DNA from: Nemertoderma westbladi
Taxonomy: Eukaryota; Xenacoelomorpha; Nemertodermatida; Nemertodermatidae
DNA: 62,252 nucleotides
Assembly: GCA_032718475.1 (NCBI GenBank)
Contig: JAUCBJ010007515.1
Coordinates: 1-62,252 of the forward strand
Direction of reading: 5' to 3'
Positions 32,182 to 43,854 of the stretch are shown here, one piece after another. The notes under the pieces were generated by a model. The model searched no databases, was not told where the DNA came from, and was given only the letters and a program-made list of their open reading frames with translations. How positions within the stretch are numbered: position 1 is the stretch's first letter; each line of letters starts with the position of its first letter. The translations under genes and the position numbers were made by a program.

Positions 32182-33499
32182 GGCAGTGATTTTTTATGTC
32201 CTTTTATTTGACTTTTTTTGTCCTCCTTTTTTTACGAATTGTCCATAATGACTTTTGTTGTCCTTTTAATGACTTTTATTGTCCTTTTAATGACTTTTTA
32301 TGTATGTATTTCTTCAAACTGTCAGACTGCTGATTTCTGGACTGTCAGACAGTTGATTTCAACATGCCTATGCCAAAACATTCAAAATTTGTTGATTTCT
32401 GGTCTGTCGGACAGTTGGTTTCACTATGCCTGTGCCAAAACATCCCATGATTACATGATTTATAGACTATGAGATAGAATTCCATATGCGCCTGTGGTAA
32501 AAGACTCTAAATTTAATAGTTTGTGGTTGTTGTCGATTAATCGATTACCACATGACGTAGCAAAACACTCATTTTATAGCCAAAAACAATTACCAATTGA
32601 TGGAAAGGAGCAGGTTAAGGCCGGATTTACTAACCAAAACAATAAACAGTCACTTTACCAAATCAGGGAAAGGAGCAGGTTACAGAGGCCCGATTTTCTA
32701 ACCAAAACAATAAACGATCATTTAACTATATAAATAATTGAGGGAAAGGAGCAGGTTACAGAGACGGGATTTTCTAACCAAAACAATAAACGATAACATT
32801 ACCAATTGAGAGAAAGGAGCAGGTTACAGATGCGGGATTTTCTAACCAAAACAATAAACAGTCACTTTACCAAATTAGGGAAAGGAGCAGGTTACAGAGA
32901 CGGGATTTTCTAACCAAAACAATAAACGATAACATTGCCAGTTGAGAGAAAGGAGCAGGTTACAGAGGCGGGATTTCCTAACCAAAACAATAAACGATCA
33001 CTTAATTAATTGAGGGAAAGGGGCAGGTTACAGAGGCGGGATTTTCTAACCAAAACAATAAACAGTCACTTTACAAAATGAAGGAAAGGAGCAGGTTACA
33101 GAGGCGGGCCTTTCTAAACCAAAACAATAAACGGTCACTTTACCAAATCAGGCAAAGGAGCAGGTTACAGATGAGGCGGGATTTTCTAACCAAAACAACC
33201 GGTCAGCCGGTAGGCCTACCAGTACCGTATTTAAATGGTAGGCTACACAGTAGGTCTACAGCAGTACCGGTGCCGGTACCGGTACTAAAATACAGAAATG
33301 CCTGCTTTATACATACATCTGTACATACAATATACAGCAAAATAGTGCTATACAGTATACTAATACCGGTACTGATAGCCTGAGAGAACAGCAGTAGAGA
33401 AACCGGTGGCATGGAACCTAACATTAGATTTTTGGAGGACATAAAAAATATAAAAAAAGGACAAAAAAAGGATTTAAACGGACAATAAAAATTATTGCG
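32182..33499 (+). mobile_element. MULE-like non-autonomous element, copy 1
   Basis: Ends GGCAGTGATTTTTTATGTCC and (inverse) CGCAATAATTTTTATTGTCC form imperfect terminal inverted repeats of 20 bp or more, continuing through poly-pyrimidine runs with GTCC steps. The element is flanked by a perfect 9-bp duplication TAATTTTTC at 32173-32181 and 33500-33508. A 9-bp target duplication is characteristic of Mutator-like elements. The only open frames are short and unlike any transposase. About 32600-33190 contains roughly nine copies of a unit of about 63 bp (phrase GGAGCAGGTTACAGAGGCGG and ACCAAAACAATAAACG). A second copy lies inverted at 42797-43845. Confidence 0.85.
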
Positions 33500-33565
33500 T
33501 AATTTTTCTGAGCCATCTACTATCTAGAAACACGTGTTATGGACTGGGAATGAGCTATTTTTTTT

Positions 33566-33647
33566 TTACCGTGGCCAATTAATTTCAGATTTTTCATAAT
33601 TTTCACCCGGGTGATAATTACGAAAAATCTGAAATTATCCACCGTAA
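33566..33647. repeat. 82-bp near-palindrome
   Basis: The sequence folds on itself around ACCCGGGT: outer arms TTACCGTGG and CCACCGTAA, inner arms ATTTCAGATTTTTC and GAAAAATCTGAAAT. There are two mismatches near the centre and one small indel between the arms. It resembles a tiny foldback element but no clear target duplication is found. Confidence 0.8.
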
Positions 33648-33762
33648 TTTTCCCCTGGAGAGGGATGAATTTTTATTGCGTCGAAAAGACGCCCCACCCA
33701 GGATCGCAGTTTCAGAGTCACATCATAACTCTGAAACTGCTGGGAACAGTACGGCCCTTACA

Positions 33763-34130
33763 TGCCAAAACCGTCTAACTCAATTTTTTTGAAAAATGAC
33801 ATATGCATATACTGTATTTGGAATCAGAAAAACGAGGCGCATCTTTCTAGCCAAGTCTTATGACGTAATTATGAAGTTCTAAGGAGTCATATTTTTGTCA
33901 AAACCGTCTATCTCAACATCTGTCAATAATAGTAAATCCCAAAACCATCTATCTTTACTTAGATTGATTTGGGATTGAACACTAAGTTTGAATTTATGGT
34001 TTCCTTTATGCCGAAACCGTCTATCTGTGTATTATAATATTCTATCTGTGTATTCCTATCTACTTGTATTCCGTTGAATTCAATATATAATAATTTATTC
34101 ATTTGTATTTGCCAAAACAGTCTATCTCTA
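33763..34130 (+). repeat. Irregularly spaced GCCAAAACCGTCTATCT motif, five copies
   Basis: Near-identical phrases occur at about 33763, 33897, 33938, 34010 and 34111, with unrelated AT-rich spacers of 40-135 bp. No coding sequence. The rest of 33648-34342 has nothing else that I recognise. Confidence 0.65.
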
Positions 34131-34342
34131 TGATCTACTTGCCTAATAGCCTACAATTATGCTTTTACTAGTACCTAGTTTTACTAGTTTCCTAAAATTT
34201 AATTGGCTATCCAATATCGCAAACGCCATTTATATAGCTACAGTATGTTAATTTTTGTGCCATGGTAACTTTCTGACAACCATCTCCAGTATTTTTCGTT
34301 CTAAAATTTTCAAAAGTTTTATGACTAACTAAAATAAATTTA

Positions 34343-34857
34343 TTTTAGCGTGCGACCTAAAACTACATTGTTTTAGGTGCGACCTAAAACTACATTATTT
34401 AACGTGCGACCTAAAACTACATTGTTTTAGGTGCGACCTAAAACTACATTGTTTTAGCGTGCGACCTAAAACTACATTGTTTTAGGTGCGACCTAAAACT
34501 ACATTATTTAACGTGCGACCTAAAACTACATTGTTTTAGGTGCGACCTAAAACTACATTGTTTTAGCGTGCGACCTAAAACTACATTATTTTAGCGTGCG
34601 ACCTAAAACTACATTGTTTTAGCGTACGACCTAAAACTACATTATTTTAGCGTGCGACCTAAAACTACATTATTTTAGCGTGCGACCTAAAACTACATTG
34701 TTTTATCGTGCGACCTAAAACTACATTATTTTAGCGTGCGACCTAAAACTACATTATTTTAGCGTGCGACCTAAAACCAGAAAACTGCATCATTTTACAT
34801 TTTAACCTCATTAATTAGGGCCTAATGAATAATGTAGTTTTAGATCGCACGCTAAAA
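34343..34857. repeat. 28-bp palindromic satellite with inverted end copy
   Basis: About 16 direct copies (34343-34793) of TTTTAGCGTGCGACC then TAAAACTACATT plus one base. Each unit contains the hairpin-forming pair TTTTAG and CTAAAA. After a short spacer, 34830-34857 is one copy in reverse orientation. Inverted outer sequences of the form CTAAAA(N)AA extend this symmetry on both sides, but no target duplication was found. Confidence 0.9.
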
Positions 34858-35163
34858 AAATTGTTTTAGGTCGATTAAATCGACTAAAACACAATTGGAT
34901 GCCATATCTGCGTACTGTACCTACGTAACTGCACACCTTACTGTAAGTAAACACATTACATTTGTTGCTCTTTCTCTTTGATGATCACAGTTCTCAAATT
35001 CTAATTCAAACTACCCGATACTAAAACTAACCGATATACTGCTATACTGTATATGATTCGGATAAAATAAAATAATAATTCATAACTACAAGGTAATCGT
35101 GTCATTCGTGTGCGTGGGGTAGCCTAGTAGCCGTATCCCGTACTGCGGCAGTACTGGTTGGAT

Positions 35164-35967
35164 ATGTGCACGAAAGGTTTCCACGAGAGAGCGGCCTGGG
35201 TGGAAGACGATCTCGAAACCACACTGCGACGTCGGTGGCAAACCCGAACTCTAGTCCAACGGGCGTTCTCCCTCCCAGGGCGAGGCAATATGGATAAATG
35301 CGCCCGGGTACTCGACGCAAACCTTAAGAATAACCACCTCGCGAAAATCGTAATACGAGAGATGAATGCGCGAGGTTGTCCGGTAAACTTAGATTATAAC
35401 ATCGTATGCGAGCGATGTAGCCACAAGTTCGCCGGTGGGTTTGACCACACCACCACTCAGGCAGTTATGTGCAATATGGCTGAGAAGCAGGAGACTTACA
35501 TGCCGTACTTCTTAGTTCACGAATTAATACACATGTACGATCATTGTAGGGCTAAACTCGATTGGAAGAATCTCGAACATTTAGCGTGTAGCGAAGTCCG
35601 AGCGGCGAATCTGTCGACGGAGTGTCGCCCGATGCTCCGGGGTTCACTGCTACCGGGGGCGCAACGGGACTGCGTTAAACTGCGTGCTACTCTCTCGGTC
35701 GCCGCTGTAGATCCATCTTTATCGAAGAGTGACGCTCTGGAAGTCGTTCTCAAGGTGTTTGACCGATGTATCGCGGATACCAGCCCCTTCCTCGCCGTGC
35801 CCCGGACGGCCGCTCTTAATAACGCGAAACTCGCGCGATCTCTGTACGAAGATCGCGAATTATTCTCCCTGTTCGATCGACCCACCACTCCTCGGACTAC
35901 TGAAGGGACATCCGTGACGGGGAGTCCTTCTGTCGTTACTCCAGCGGCTTTACAAACTAATAAATAA
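35164..35967 (+). CDS. ATP23: Mitochondrial inner membrane protease ATP23, single exon
   Basis: A 267-residue zinc metalloprotease. I take the ATG at 35164; the codon two positions upstream is TTG. In yeast and animals, ATP23 sits in the mitochondrial intermembrane space and aids ATP synthase assembly. The diagnostic block is ELIHMYDHCRAKLDW containing HEXXH (His119-Glu-Leu-Ile-His123), followed by LACSEVRAANLS. Upstream is the conserved VCERCSHKFAGGFD; downstream are the conserved cysteines in RDCVKLRATLS and KVFDRCIADTSPF. The C-terminal 30 residues are a Ser/Thr/Pro-rich tail not typical of the family. The gene is CpG-rich, intronless and about 3.3 kb from the divergent CRYZL1. AATAAATAAA overlaps the stop codon and may act as the poly(A) signal. 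Confidence 0.92.
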   Translation: MCTKGFHERAAWVEDDLETTLRRRWQTRTLVQRAFSLPGRGNMDKCARVLDANLKNNHLAKIVIREMNARGCPVNLDYNIVCERCSHKFAGGFDHTTTQAVMCNMAEKQETYMPYFLVHELIHMYDHCRAKLDWKNLEHLACSEVRAANLSTECRPMLRGSLLPGAQRDCVKLRATLSVAAVDPSLSKSDALEVVLKVFDRCIADTSPFLAVPRTAALNNAKLARSLYEDRELFSLFDRPTTPRTTEGTSVTGSPSVVTPAALQTNK

Positions 35968-37589
35968 ATATTTTATTTATGTTAGGAAGAAATATCAGTT
36001 TTAGAATTATAGTTGTGCTAATGAATCCACTGCCTAGACCACCAGAATCGGTGATTAATCTGATTAATTAATAGTCATTAATTACTATAATTGCTATAAC
36101 TAAACTAAAATGATGTACATTTGATAATAGATAAAAAATGTATTGGGAAAAATTTCTCTCAAATTAACTGTTTTAATACTTTAACCATGAATTTGGCAGA
36201 TTTAGATCCACCAATTAAAATGTTCGCGGGTTCAAAACTGAAAGGGATCAATTTTGATTGCGCCGAAAGTCCCCCCAGCGTTTTTTTCCTAAATATGTGT
36301 AATTTATAAATAGAAATCACAGTTTGCAAATGTTTTAACTAGTTTAGAAATATTTCTAAACTAAAATTTGTAAATAGCAAATTTAAAAATAAAAATGTTA
36401 GTGAACAATTTGACAATCATAAATTGATAAATTCCATATGTATCAACAGTATTCATCAAACATCAAAGTCAAATCCTTCCATCTCTAATTCTGATTCGTC
36501 TAAAAAACCAGTCTAAAAAAACATATCTCTATTTTCGCTTATTGTCTCTGCCACTTCCTGCCGAGAGTGAAGCCGAAATCCCCCACCCCCCCCCCAAAAA
36601 AAAAATTATGTAAATTCGCAAATTATTTTGAATGTAAAAGAATTTAACTAAAAACAGAATACAAATTAATTAGGTTCCAGTACACAGAATCTCTGTTCGT
36701 TTTACAATAATCTAAATAATAAATAAATACAGTAAGCCGTGTAAGAAGTGCATTGTGTATTTATTTTGGTGCCCTTACCCAGATCGGGGAACTAAGCGCA
36801 TTATTATTGACGATTTGGCTATTTACTAATTATTACTTTTGAAAATGTTCTAGAATATGCTACCTATTAATAAATAAATATTAAAATGATTGCTCGAGGA
36901 CAAAATATTTTTTGTTCTAGAACATTTTTCATTTATTATTATATTTTTGATGGTTTTTGCTACTATTTTAGAAAAATGTTCTAGTTTTATTTAATGTTAG
37001 ATTTTCATGAAAATTAAAAATAATGGCATATATTTGGTTTGGTACTCCCCTAAAATTTTAAATATGTAAAAACGCAGCGTTTCTGAAAGCACTTGTAATT
37101 ATTATAATTAATTTACATTTTCAGCATTTCAAGTAAATTAAATAAAATTGCCATATTTTAGCAAATTTTTACCGATACAGTACTGGCTCCGTACGCATAC
37201 TTGCTCTTCGAAAATTTTATCAGAGCTGTACTTGTAACTTTTTTTTATAGAAAGTATCATAGAATATGTTAAAATTAAAAAAAATATTATCAAACTAATA
37301 TATTTTGTTCTAGAACATTTATTAATAAAAATCAGGATTCTTTTTAAAACGAAAATAATTTAAAAGAACATTATTTTTCAAAAAAATATTAATTGAAGGT
37401 ATAACTGCCACAAACGAAACAGTTAGTATATTTTACTAGCTTTATACAGCAAATATAGCTGCCTTTCTCAAGAGTAAGATAATTAGAAACTTTTCAAATA
37501 ATAAAAAAGTTCAAATTCTTTTTATCAATTCTAAATCAGAATTTAATGTAGATTTCAGAAATCGAAATCCTAAAATTATATAATATGCT
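35968..37589. other. AT-rich intergenic stretch with TTCTAGAA boxes
   Basis: No gene recognised. It contains a C run at about 36585-36595 and several GTTCTAGAACATT-like boxes (about 36848, 36920, 37310), related to those inside block A at 16330 and 16545. Open frames such as 36121-36309 have no recognisable features. Confidence 0.6.
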
Positions 37590-37975
37590 TAAGTTGTCTG
37601 TTATTCTGGTTCTATGTCTACAGTATTGGTCTGTTTGCCTGTCTGTCAAAAAAATATGGACATCGATGTACACCACCTAACTAAAATTATTGCTACATGG
37701 GTTTTCGTGGTCGAGGATTTCATTTCCGGTGTCAATTTTAAATTTGGCGTAATCTAGTTTGTGTTTCTATTTGTCTGTCTGTCAGTCAAAAGATAACGAA
37801 GCACACTGCATAACTAAAATTTTCACTACGGGGGGTTTATGGTCGGTGACTTCATGTTTGACGTGAGTCTAGTATGTGAATACTGTATATACATATGTAT
37901 TTCTCTGTCTGTCAAGACAGCTAGACATACAGACGTTCTAGATTCTGCCAATCATTAAAATTCACATGAGAAATG
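37590..37975 (+). repeat. GTCTGTCTGTC-type dispersed repeat, + orientation
   Basis: About three diverged units matching the 145-bp unit of block A: CTAACTAAAATT..., a GTGACTTCATTTCCGGTGTC-like phrase, then CTAGTTTGTG and TGTCTGTCTGTC. Confidence 0.75.
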
Positions 37976-37989
37976 AAATCAGCGACTTG

Positions 37990-38470
37990 GAAAACATCCC
38001 ATATCATAAATTATAGACTTGACTTGATTACTGTAAGAATTGTTGACTGACTGGCTGACTGGCTGGCTGACTGGCTGGCTGACTGACTGATCTACAGCCA
38101 AAACTGCTCTAACGAATTTGATGAAATTTTCACAGCGACTAGATACCACGATTCTAAGGTCCCTGGTATGCTCGGCTACTCCGTCCATAGCCTCTGGGCT
38201 CGAAAAATAGAGATAAACGAAAAAACGCCATAGGCGCAATGGTAAAATAACACCAATGACAGCTGGTGTCCTGATGAAAAATGGCTTATGTAATGCATTT
38301 CTACACATGGCTTAGTATAAATCGATGAGGTTGCCAAGATTATTGTACTTAGTACACCCATACTGTTTGTTTAGGCCCTGCACTCTCTGTCAAAGCAAAT
38401 ATTAACTGGTTGATTTAGTTTGTGGTTCTACACAGGCTTAGTATAAATCGATGAGGCTGCCAACTGGTTG
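37990..38470 (-). repeat. Dispersed repeat with short conserved frame, copy 1
   Basis: Direct repeat of 39020-39420 at roughly 85-90 percent by eye. On the minus strand both copies keep an open frame reading PAVIGVILPLRLWRFFVY, AEHTRDLRI, SSRCENFIK and VLAVDQSVSQP. The QSVSQ tail is a translated GACTGACTGGCT microsatellite. A third, partial copy lies at about 19660-19765. Whether the frame is a real gene is unknown. Confidence 0.75.
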
Positions 38471-39019
38471 GTTTAGTTTGCAATCTATTACTGCCTCAGC
38501 TGAATAACTCTTCCCCCTGCTGAATGACTAGTAGGTATACAGTGTATCGGCTACATTATGCCAACATTAATACTGTGGAGGCTGTATGCTTATAAGGTGG
38601 AATGTTTACTCAGCCTTATACTGATACTCTGTAAGGCTAAGACTAACATTATAGTTTGAAATATAAAAATAACTGCTTATTATCTGTATTGGGTTAATCA
38701 CTGTGGCATTCAAAATGTTTTGTTAGGTGAATGACATTTAGTGGCTAAGATTATTCTCTGTCAGATTCCCTTCACACCATAGGCAAACATTGTTGAGGCT
38801 GAGGGAATTTACTTTAGTTTACTCTACTGAGTCATTCAGCTGAATGGATTTGAGCAAATGCCAAATTACAGAGTGGGATCTCTCTCTGACCATAGATAAA
38901 TAACACTTCCCTTCTGAACAAAGGTAAACATTGTTGAGGGAACTTACCTTTGATTGACGACTTCCGACTTGCTTAACAGCGTCTTGACGGCGTCTCTAGT
39001 TAGGAACCGAGAGGTTACT
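38471..39019. other. Intergenic, no gene recognised
   Basis: Contains phrases partly repeated after the second copy (AGCTGAATGACTTAGGTA, TACTTTAGTTTACTCTACTG), showing that the duplicated region extends weakly beyond the well-matched core. Confidence 0.5.
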
Positions 39020-39420
39020 TTCTGTAAGAATTGTTAGCTGATTGATTGACTGACTGGCTGGCTGACTGACTGACTGATCTACAGCCAAAACTACTCTAAC
39101 GATTTTGATGAAATTTTCACAGCGGCTAGATACCGCGATTCTAAGGTCCCTGGTATGTTCCGCTATTTCGTCCATGAGCCGTGGGCTCGAAAAATAGACA
39201 TAAACGAAAAAACGCCATAGGCGCAATGGTAAAATAACACCAATAACAGCTGGTTTCGTGATGAAAAATGGCTTATGTAATGGATTTCTACACAAGGCTT
39301 AGTATAAATCGATGAGGTTGCCAAGAATATTGTACTTAGTACACCCATACTGTTTGTTTAGGCCCTAGGACACTCTGTCAAAGCAAATATTAACTGGTTG
39401 GTTTTGTTTGAAATCTATTA
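39020..39420 (-). repeat. Dispersed repeat with short conserved frame, copy 2
   Basis: See copy 1. The frame is open over about 99 codons here and about 109 in copy 1, with substitutions such as IRTPAV/ITKPAV and PEAMDGV/PRLMDEI but no frameshift between them. Confidence 0.75.
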
Positions 39421-40214
39421 TCGCCTCAGCTGAATTACTCTTCCCAATGCAGTCTATGGAAATATCTCAATCTGCTAATGTAAGCTGAATGACTTAGGTA
39501 CACAGTGTGTTGGCTACATTAATGCCAACATTATTGCAAAATGTTTTATTGTTGGATTACTCTCTGTCAGTCTCCCCTTCAGAACATTGTATAGGGAATT
39601 TACTTTAGTTTACTCTACTGTGCCATTCAGCTGAATGGATTTGAGCGATTGCCAAGTTACAGAGTTGGATCATTCTCTGACCATAGGCAAAGACAAATCT
39701 TTTTAAAAATATAATTTTTCCATGTTTTTTTTTCTGACCAAAAATTTCAAAAAAATTTTTTCGTAGCCAGTACTGCCAATCGATTCGCCATCAAAAATAA
39801 CGCAAAAAATTTTTTTTGCAAAATTTTAAATTACTGTAAATTTTTGGCGACTGGGGGGGGTCAATTTTTTTCGATCCGCTATAACTCCGGAACGCTTTGT
39901 CCAAATTCGATGGGGTTTTTATTTTTCAACCTAATTCGATGTCCTCTTTCAGTCTATCCATGTTTCGAAACCCCAAACCGCGCCGTTCAAAAATTAATTT
40001 TTTCTAGTTCTTGAATTTTACAAATTTCAAAAAAGTTGCAGTATTTTATTAACGCCTTTATGGAATTCGATAGCGTTTTCGATTTTTATATTAAACGCAA
40101 TATCCTGAATCTCACTAGCCTAGTTTCGCGTCACCAATGCCAAGACTTCATACTTTTTGAGGAAAATTTTTCTAGAATAATTTTTATTTAATTACATTCA
40201 ATTATTATTTCTAT
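39421..40214. other. Intergenic, low-complexity T/A runs
   Basis: AT-rich; phrases such as TTCGATGGGGTTTTTATTTT and CCGCTATAACTCCGGAACGC suggest another old dispersed repeat. No gene. Confidence 0.45.
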
Positions 40215-40640
40215 TTTACAGTGAGACTGACGGGCAGACAGACATACATACTGACGGACAAACATTCCAGATGTTATCAAACATTAAAACTGATTTCAGA
40301 GATGAAATCAGCAAGGAGACCCCATATCGGAAATTTTGTTAAGGTGATATGCCTCCTTATATTTTGACAGACAGACAGTCTACGTTCAGTCAAAAATTAA
40401 AATTGACATCGGAAACGAAACCAGCGACTAGGAATACCCATATCATAAATTATATTAAAGTGGTTTAGGACTACTTACAGTATTTATATATTTTTCTGTG
40501 AGACTAATATAAGACAGATAGACAGACAGTCCAGATGTCATCAAACATTAAAACAAATACTGTAAATACTACAAAAATGAAATTAACGACTACGAAAACC
40601 CCCATATCGTAAATTTTGTTTCGCTGGTGACGTTTATTAT
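40215..40640 (-). repeat. GACAGACAG-type dispersed repeat, - orientation
   Basis: Reverse-oriented, diverged units of the same family as 37590-37975 and block A (GACAGACAGACAG, AAACTGATTTCAGAGATGAA, CCCCATATCGGAAATTTTGT). Confidence 0.72.
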
Positions 40641-41763
40641 ATTTTGGCTGATTTTTTAAATTTCCCCCGATTTACATAAATTAGCGGGAAGGTTTGAAAA
40701 CTTTAAATCTCCGAATTTAGTTTTTTCGTGTAATTTGGAGACAAATGTACCTTTTTCTCGAGAACGGCTTGATGGAATTGGCTGAAATTTTCGCAGCAAG
40801 TTTGTTGTTGTAAGACACAATTGTGGAACCTCCAAAAACATATTTAAACAATAATTATCATCAAATGTATTTCTAATATAAACTCAGAAGGGCTAATTTT
40901 TGGTTGCAATTAAGTGCGACCCCCATACATTGACACAAAATATTTTCAAATTTTTTTAGGTTCCAGGTGTGTCGCGATAGTTACAAAGAAACTGTAGGCA
41001 TAACGGTGGAAAAATAAATAATGGAATGCAAGGCAGATACAGTATAGAACAAATAAAGAAACGGGCGGATTAGCGAAAAATTTGTGACAAAAGTGCCAAA
41101 AGTTTTTTGTAAGTAATTATGGATATATAGGTGACAGAAATCCCATGATGCTCCATTGCTCCAAAAATATTTGTATTTTTACGCCAATCAAAAGGTAGAA
41201 AGGGGAGAATAAGGATGAAGTTGTGATGTTTGTAATAATTTAATTAACTGCACAATATACGGGTTATTCAATGCGAAAGGAAAATAAATACAGAGAAAAT
41301 TTCATAAGCACAAATACACCTACGTAAAAAATACCAATTCGTTTGGAAATACAAATATTCACTCCATTTACTGACAATACCCTAAGGAAAATTAATAGTA
41401 CAGTAGTTCTACAGTACTAAGTAGCCTACACTTGTTGTCTGCTTGATCTGATTGTTATATTTGTTAAACCGAGAGACCATGTTAATTTTTAAACATTTAG
41501 TAAATGCTTGACAAATAATTAACAATTTTTTGTTGTGTTGAACAATGTTCTTGATAAAATTGCAACTTTTATTTTGACTGACACTTTTCATAAATTTGTG
41601 TTAGGATTTGACAAATAGGGCCTAACTAATAAATACATATAATAAATAAGTTATAGAAAATTATTGATAAAAATTGCAATTTTCTTTCAACTATCACTTT
41701 TGATAAAATTTTGAAGTATTTGACAAATCAAGTAGGCCTACAGTCATGACCAAATAATTTGGC
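40641..41763. other. AT-rich intergenic stretch, no gene
   Basis: Short open frames without recognisable domains. GATAAAATTGCAA-like phrases recur near 41555, 41665 and 41700. Confidence 0.55.
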
Positions 41764-41772
41764 CGCGGTAAG

Positions 41773-42375
41773 GGTACGTACTAAAAGGTAGAACGATCTA
41801 TAACGGGCTATAACGATCTATAACGGGCTATAACGGGCTATAATTTCATAAAAACAGGCTATAACCACCTATAACGAGCTATAATACTGTATTAAAATTT
41901 ACATTAAAAAAACGCCCCTTGGGTGTGTTTAACTTTTGGATTAACACGGTGGTCTGAAAAATCCCGCAGGTTAAAAATTAGGGTAGGCCTATCTGCCTAT
42001 GCCTAATTGATAGCGGTAACTTTTTTTTATTGGCCTATATTGCTAACATTCCTGTATTCTATATCGACCAGAAGCTGGCAGCGGATATAGCAGGATGGAG
42101 GATAGACAGAGAGATGAGAGACCTCTCCTCTGCTGCACTGTCTGAAAGTCAGATAATGCTGTAGTGGCATGCTAACTAATGCAGTAATGACTGATTTCGT
42201 GATACCACAAAGATGAAAAGCATTATGGACTAAAAAACCAAATTGCGTAATTAAATTACTGACTAGGATAATAAATCCATTCTAAAATAGGTTTTTTTAT
42301 TGTAATTTTTCAGATTATAGCTCGTTATAGGTGGTTATAGCCCGTTATAGATCGTTCTACCTTTTAGTACGCACC
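41773..42375. mobile_element. MULE-like MITE with telescoping TIRs
   Basis: Terminal inverted repeats begin GGTACGTACTAAAAGGTAG (left) and GGTGCGTACTAAAAGGTAG (right, inverted), continuing into ACGATCTATAACGGGCTATA. The arms include short tandem steps of the form CTATAACGGG/GATCTATAAC, with more on the left than on the right. A perfect 9-bp target duplication CGCGGTAAG flanks it (41764-41772 and 42376-42384). The interior has no transposase. Length 603 bp. The 9-bp duplication points to the Mutator superfamily. Confidence 0.9.
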
Positions 42376-42796
42376 CGCGGTAAGTCCTAATCTAACCAAG
42401 GCCTTACCTACAGTATTGTAATTGTAGGCCTATCGGTATTTCGCAGTGGCCTACTATACTTATGCACTTTACGGTAAGTGAAAGTAAATATTTTCTAAGT
42501 CGTAGTTGTACTACTACCTGACTTTTGCACTACAGCACTACCGGTATCAAGAATGTTGATAAAGGATTACTGTAATTAATTGAATGACACTGACCAGTGA
42601 CCATGCATGACCACTGATTTTACTGGTGGAACTGCACTGTATACTGTATTTAGCTTAGTCAGTTAGTCTGAGGTCTAATCATTCACTTTTTAAGCGTTGA
42701 GAATTACTGTAGGCCTATTGTAATTACCGTACAGTACTGCAGTACCGTAGTAGTATCTATCACCCAGTGTAGCAAGGTGCGAACCGTACTTCAAAA

Positions 42797-43845
42797 CGCA
42801 ATAATTTTTATTGTCCGTTTAAATCCTTTTTTTGTCCTTTTTTTTATTTTTTATGTCCTCCAAAAATCTAATGTTAGGTTCCATGCTACCGATTTCTCTA
42901 CTGCTGTTCTCTCAGGCTATCAGTACCGGTATTAGTATATATAGCACTATTTTGCTGTATTCTGGTATTGTATGCACAGATGTAGGTATAAAGCAGGTAT
43001 TTCTGTATTTTAGTACCGGTACCGGCACCGGTACTGCTGTAGGCCTACTGTGTAGCCTACCATTTAAATACGGTACTGGTAGGCCTAACGGCTGACCGGT
43101 TGTTTTGGTTAGAAAATCCCGCCTCTGTAGCCTGCTCCTTTCCCCCGCCTCTGTAACCTGCCCCTTTCCCTCAATTAGTTAAATGATCGTTTATTGTTTT
43201 GGTTAGAAAATCCCGCCTCTGTAACCTGCTCCTTTACCTCAATTAGTTAAGTGATCGTTTATTGTTTTGGATAGAAAATCCCGTCTCTGTAACCTGCTCC
43301 TTTCCCTCAATTAGTTAAATGATCGTTTATTGTTTTGGTTAGAAAATCCCGCCTCTGTAACCTGCTCCTTTCCCTGATTTTGTAAAGCGACTGTTTATTG
43401 TTTTGGTTAGAAAATCCGGCCTTAACCTGCTCCTTTCCATCAATTGGTAATTGTTTTTGGCTATAAAATGAGTGTTTTGCTACGTCATGTGGTAAATCGA
43501 TTATCGACAACAACCACAAACTATTAAATTTAGAGTCTTTTACCACAGGCGCATATGGAATTCTATCAATCATGGAATCATGGAATGTTTTGGCACAGGC
43601 ATAGTGAAACCAACTGTCCGACATACCAGAAATCAACAAATTTTGAATGTTTTGGCATAGGCATGTTGAAATCAACTGTCTGACAGTCCAGAAATCAGCA
43701 GTCTGACAGTTTGAAGAAATACATACATAAAAAGTCATTAAAAGGACAACAAAAGTCATTAAAAGGACAACAAAGGTCATTATGCACAATTCGTAAAAAA
43801 AGGAGGACAAAAAAGTCAAATAAAAGGACATAATAAATCACTGCC
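42797..43845 (-). mobile_element. MULE-like non-autonomous element, copy 2
   Basis: Reverse-oriented relative of 32182-33499, with the same ends. The flanks are ACTTCAAAA (42788-42796) and ATTTCAAAA (43846-43854), a 9-bp duplication with one mismatch. It carries only about five of the internal minisatellite units, which accounts for most of its shorter length. A 174-codon minus-strand frame (43307-43831) spans the non-repetitive half; in copy 1 the matching frame is broken into two. The protein is unrelated to any transposase I know. Confidence 0.85.
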
Positions 43846-43854
43846 ATTTCAAAA

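Noticed and set aside
35158-35163. Upstream start of ATP23
   Set aside because: The codon at 35158 is TTG; the first ATG in frame is at 35164.
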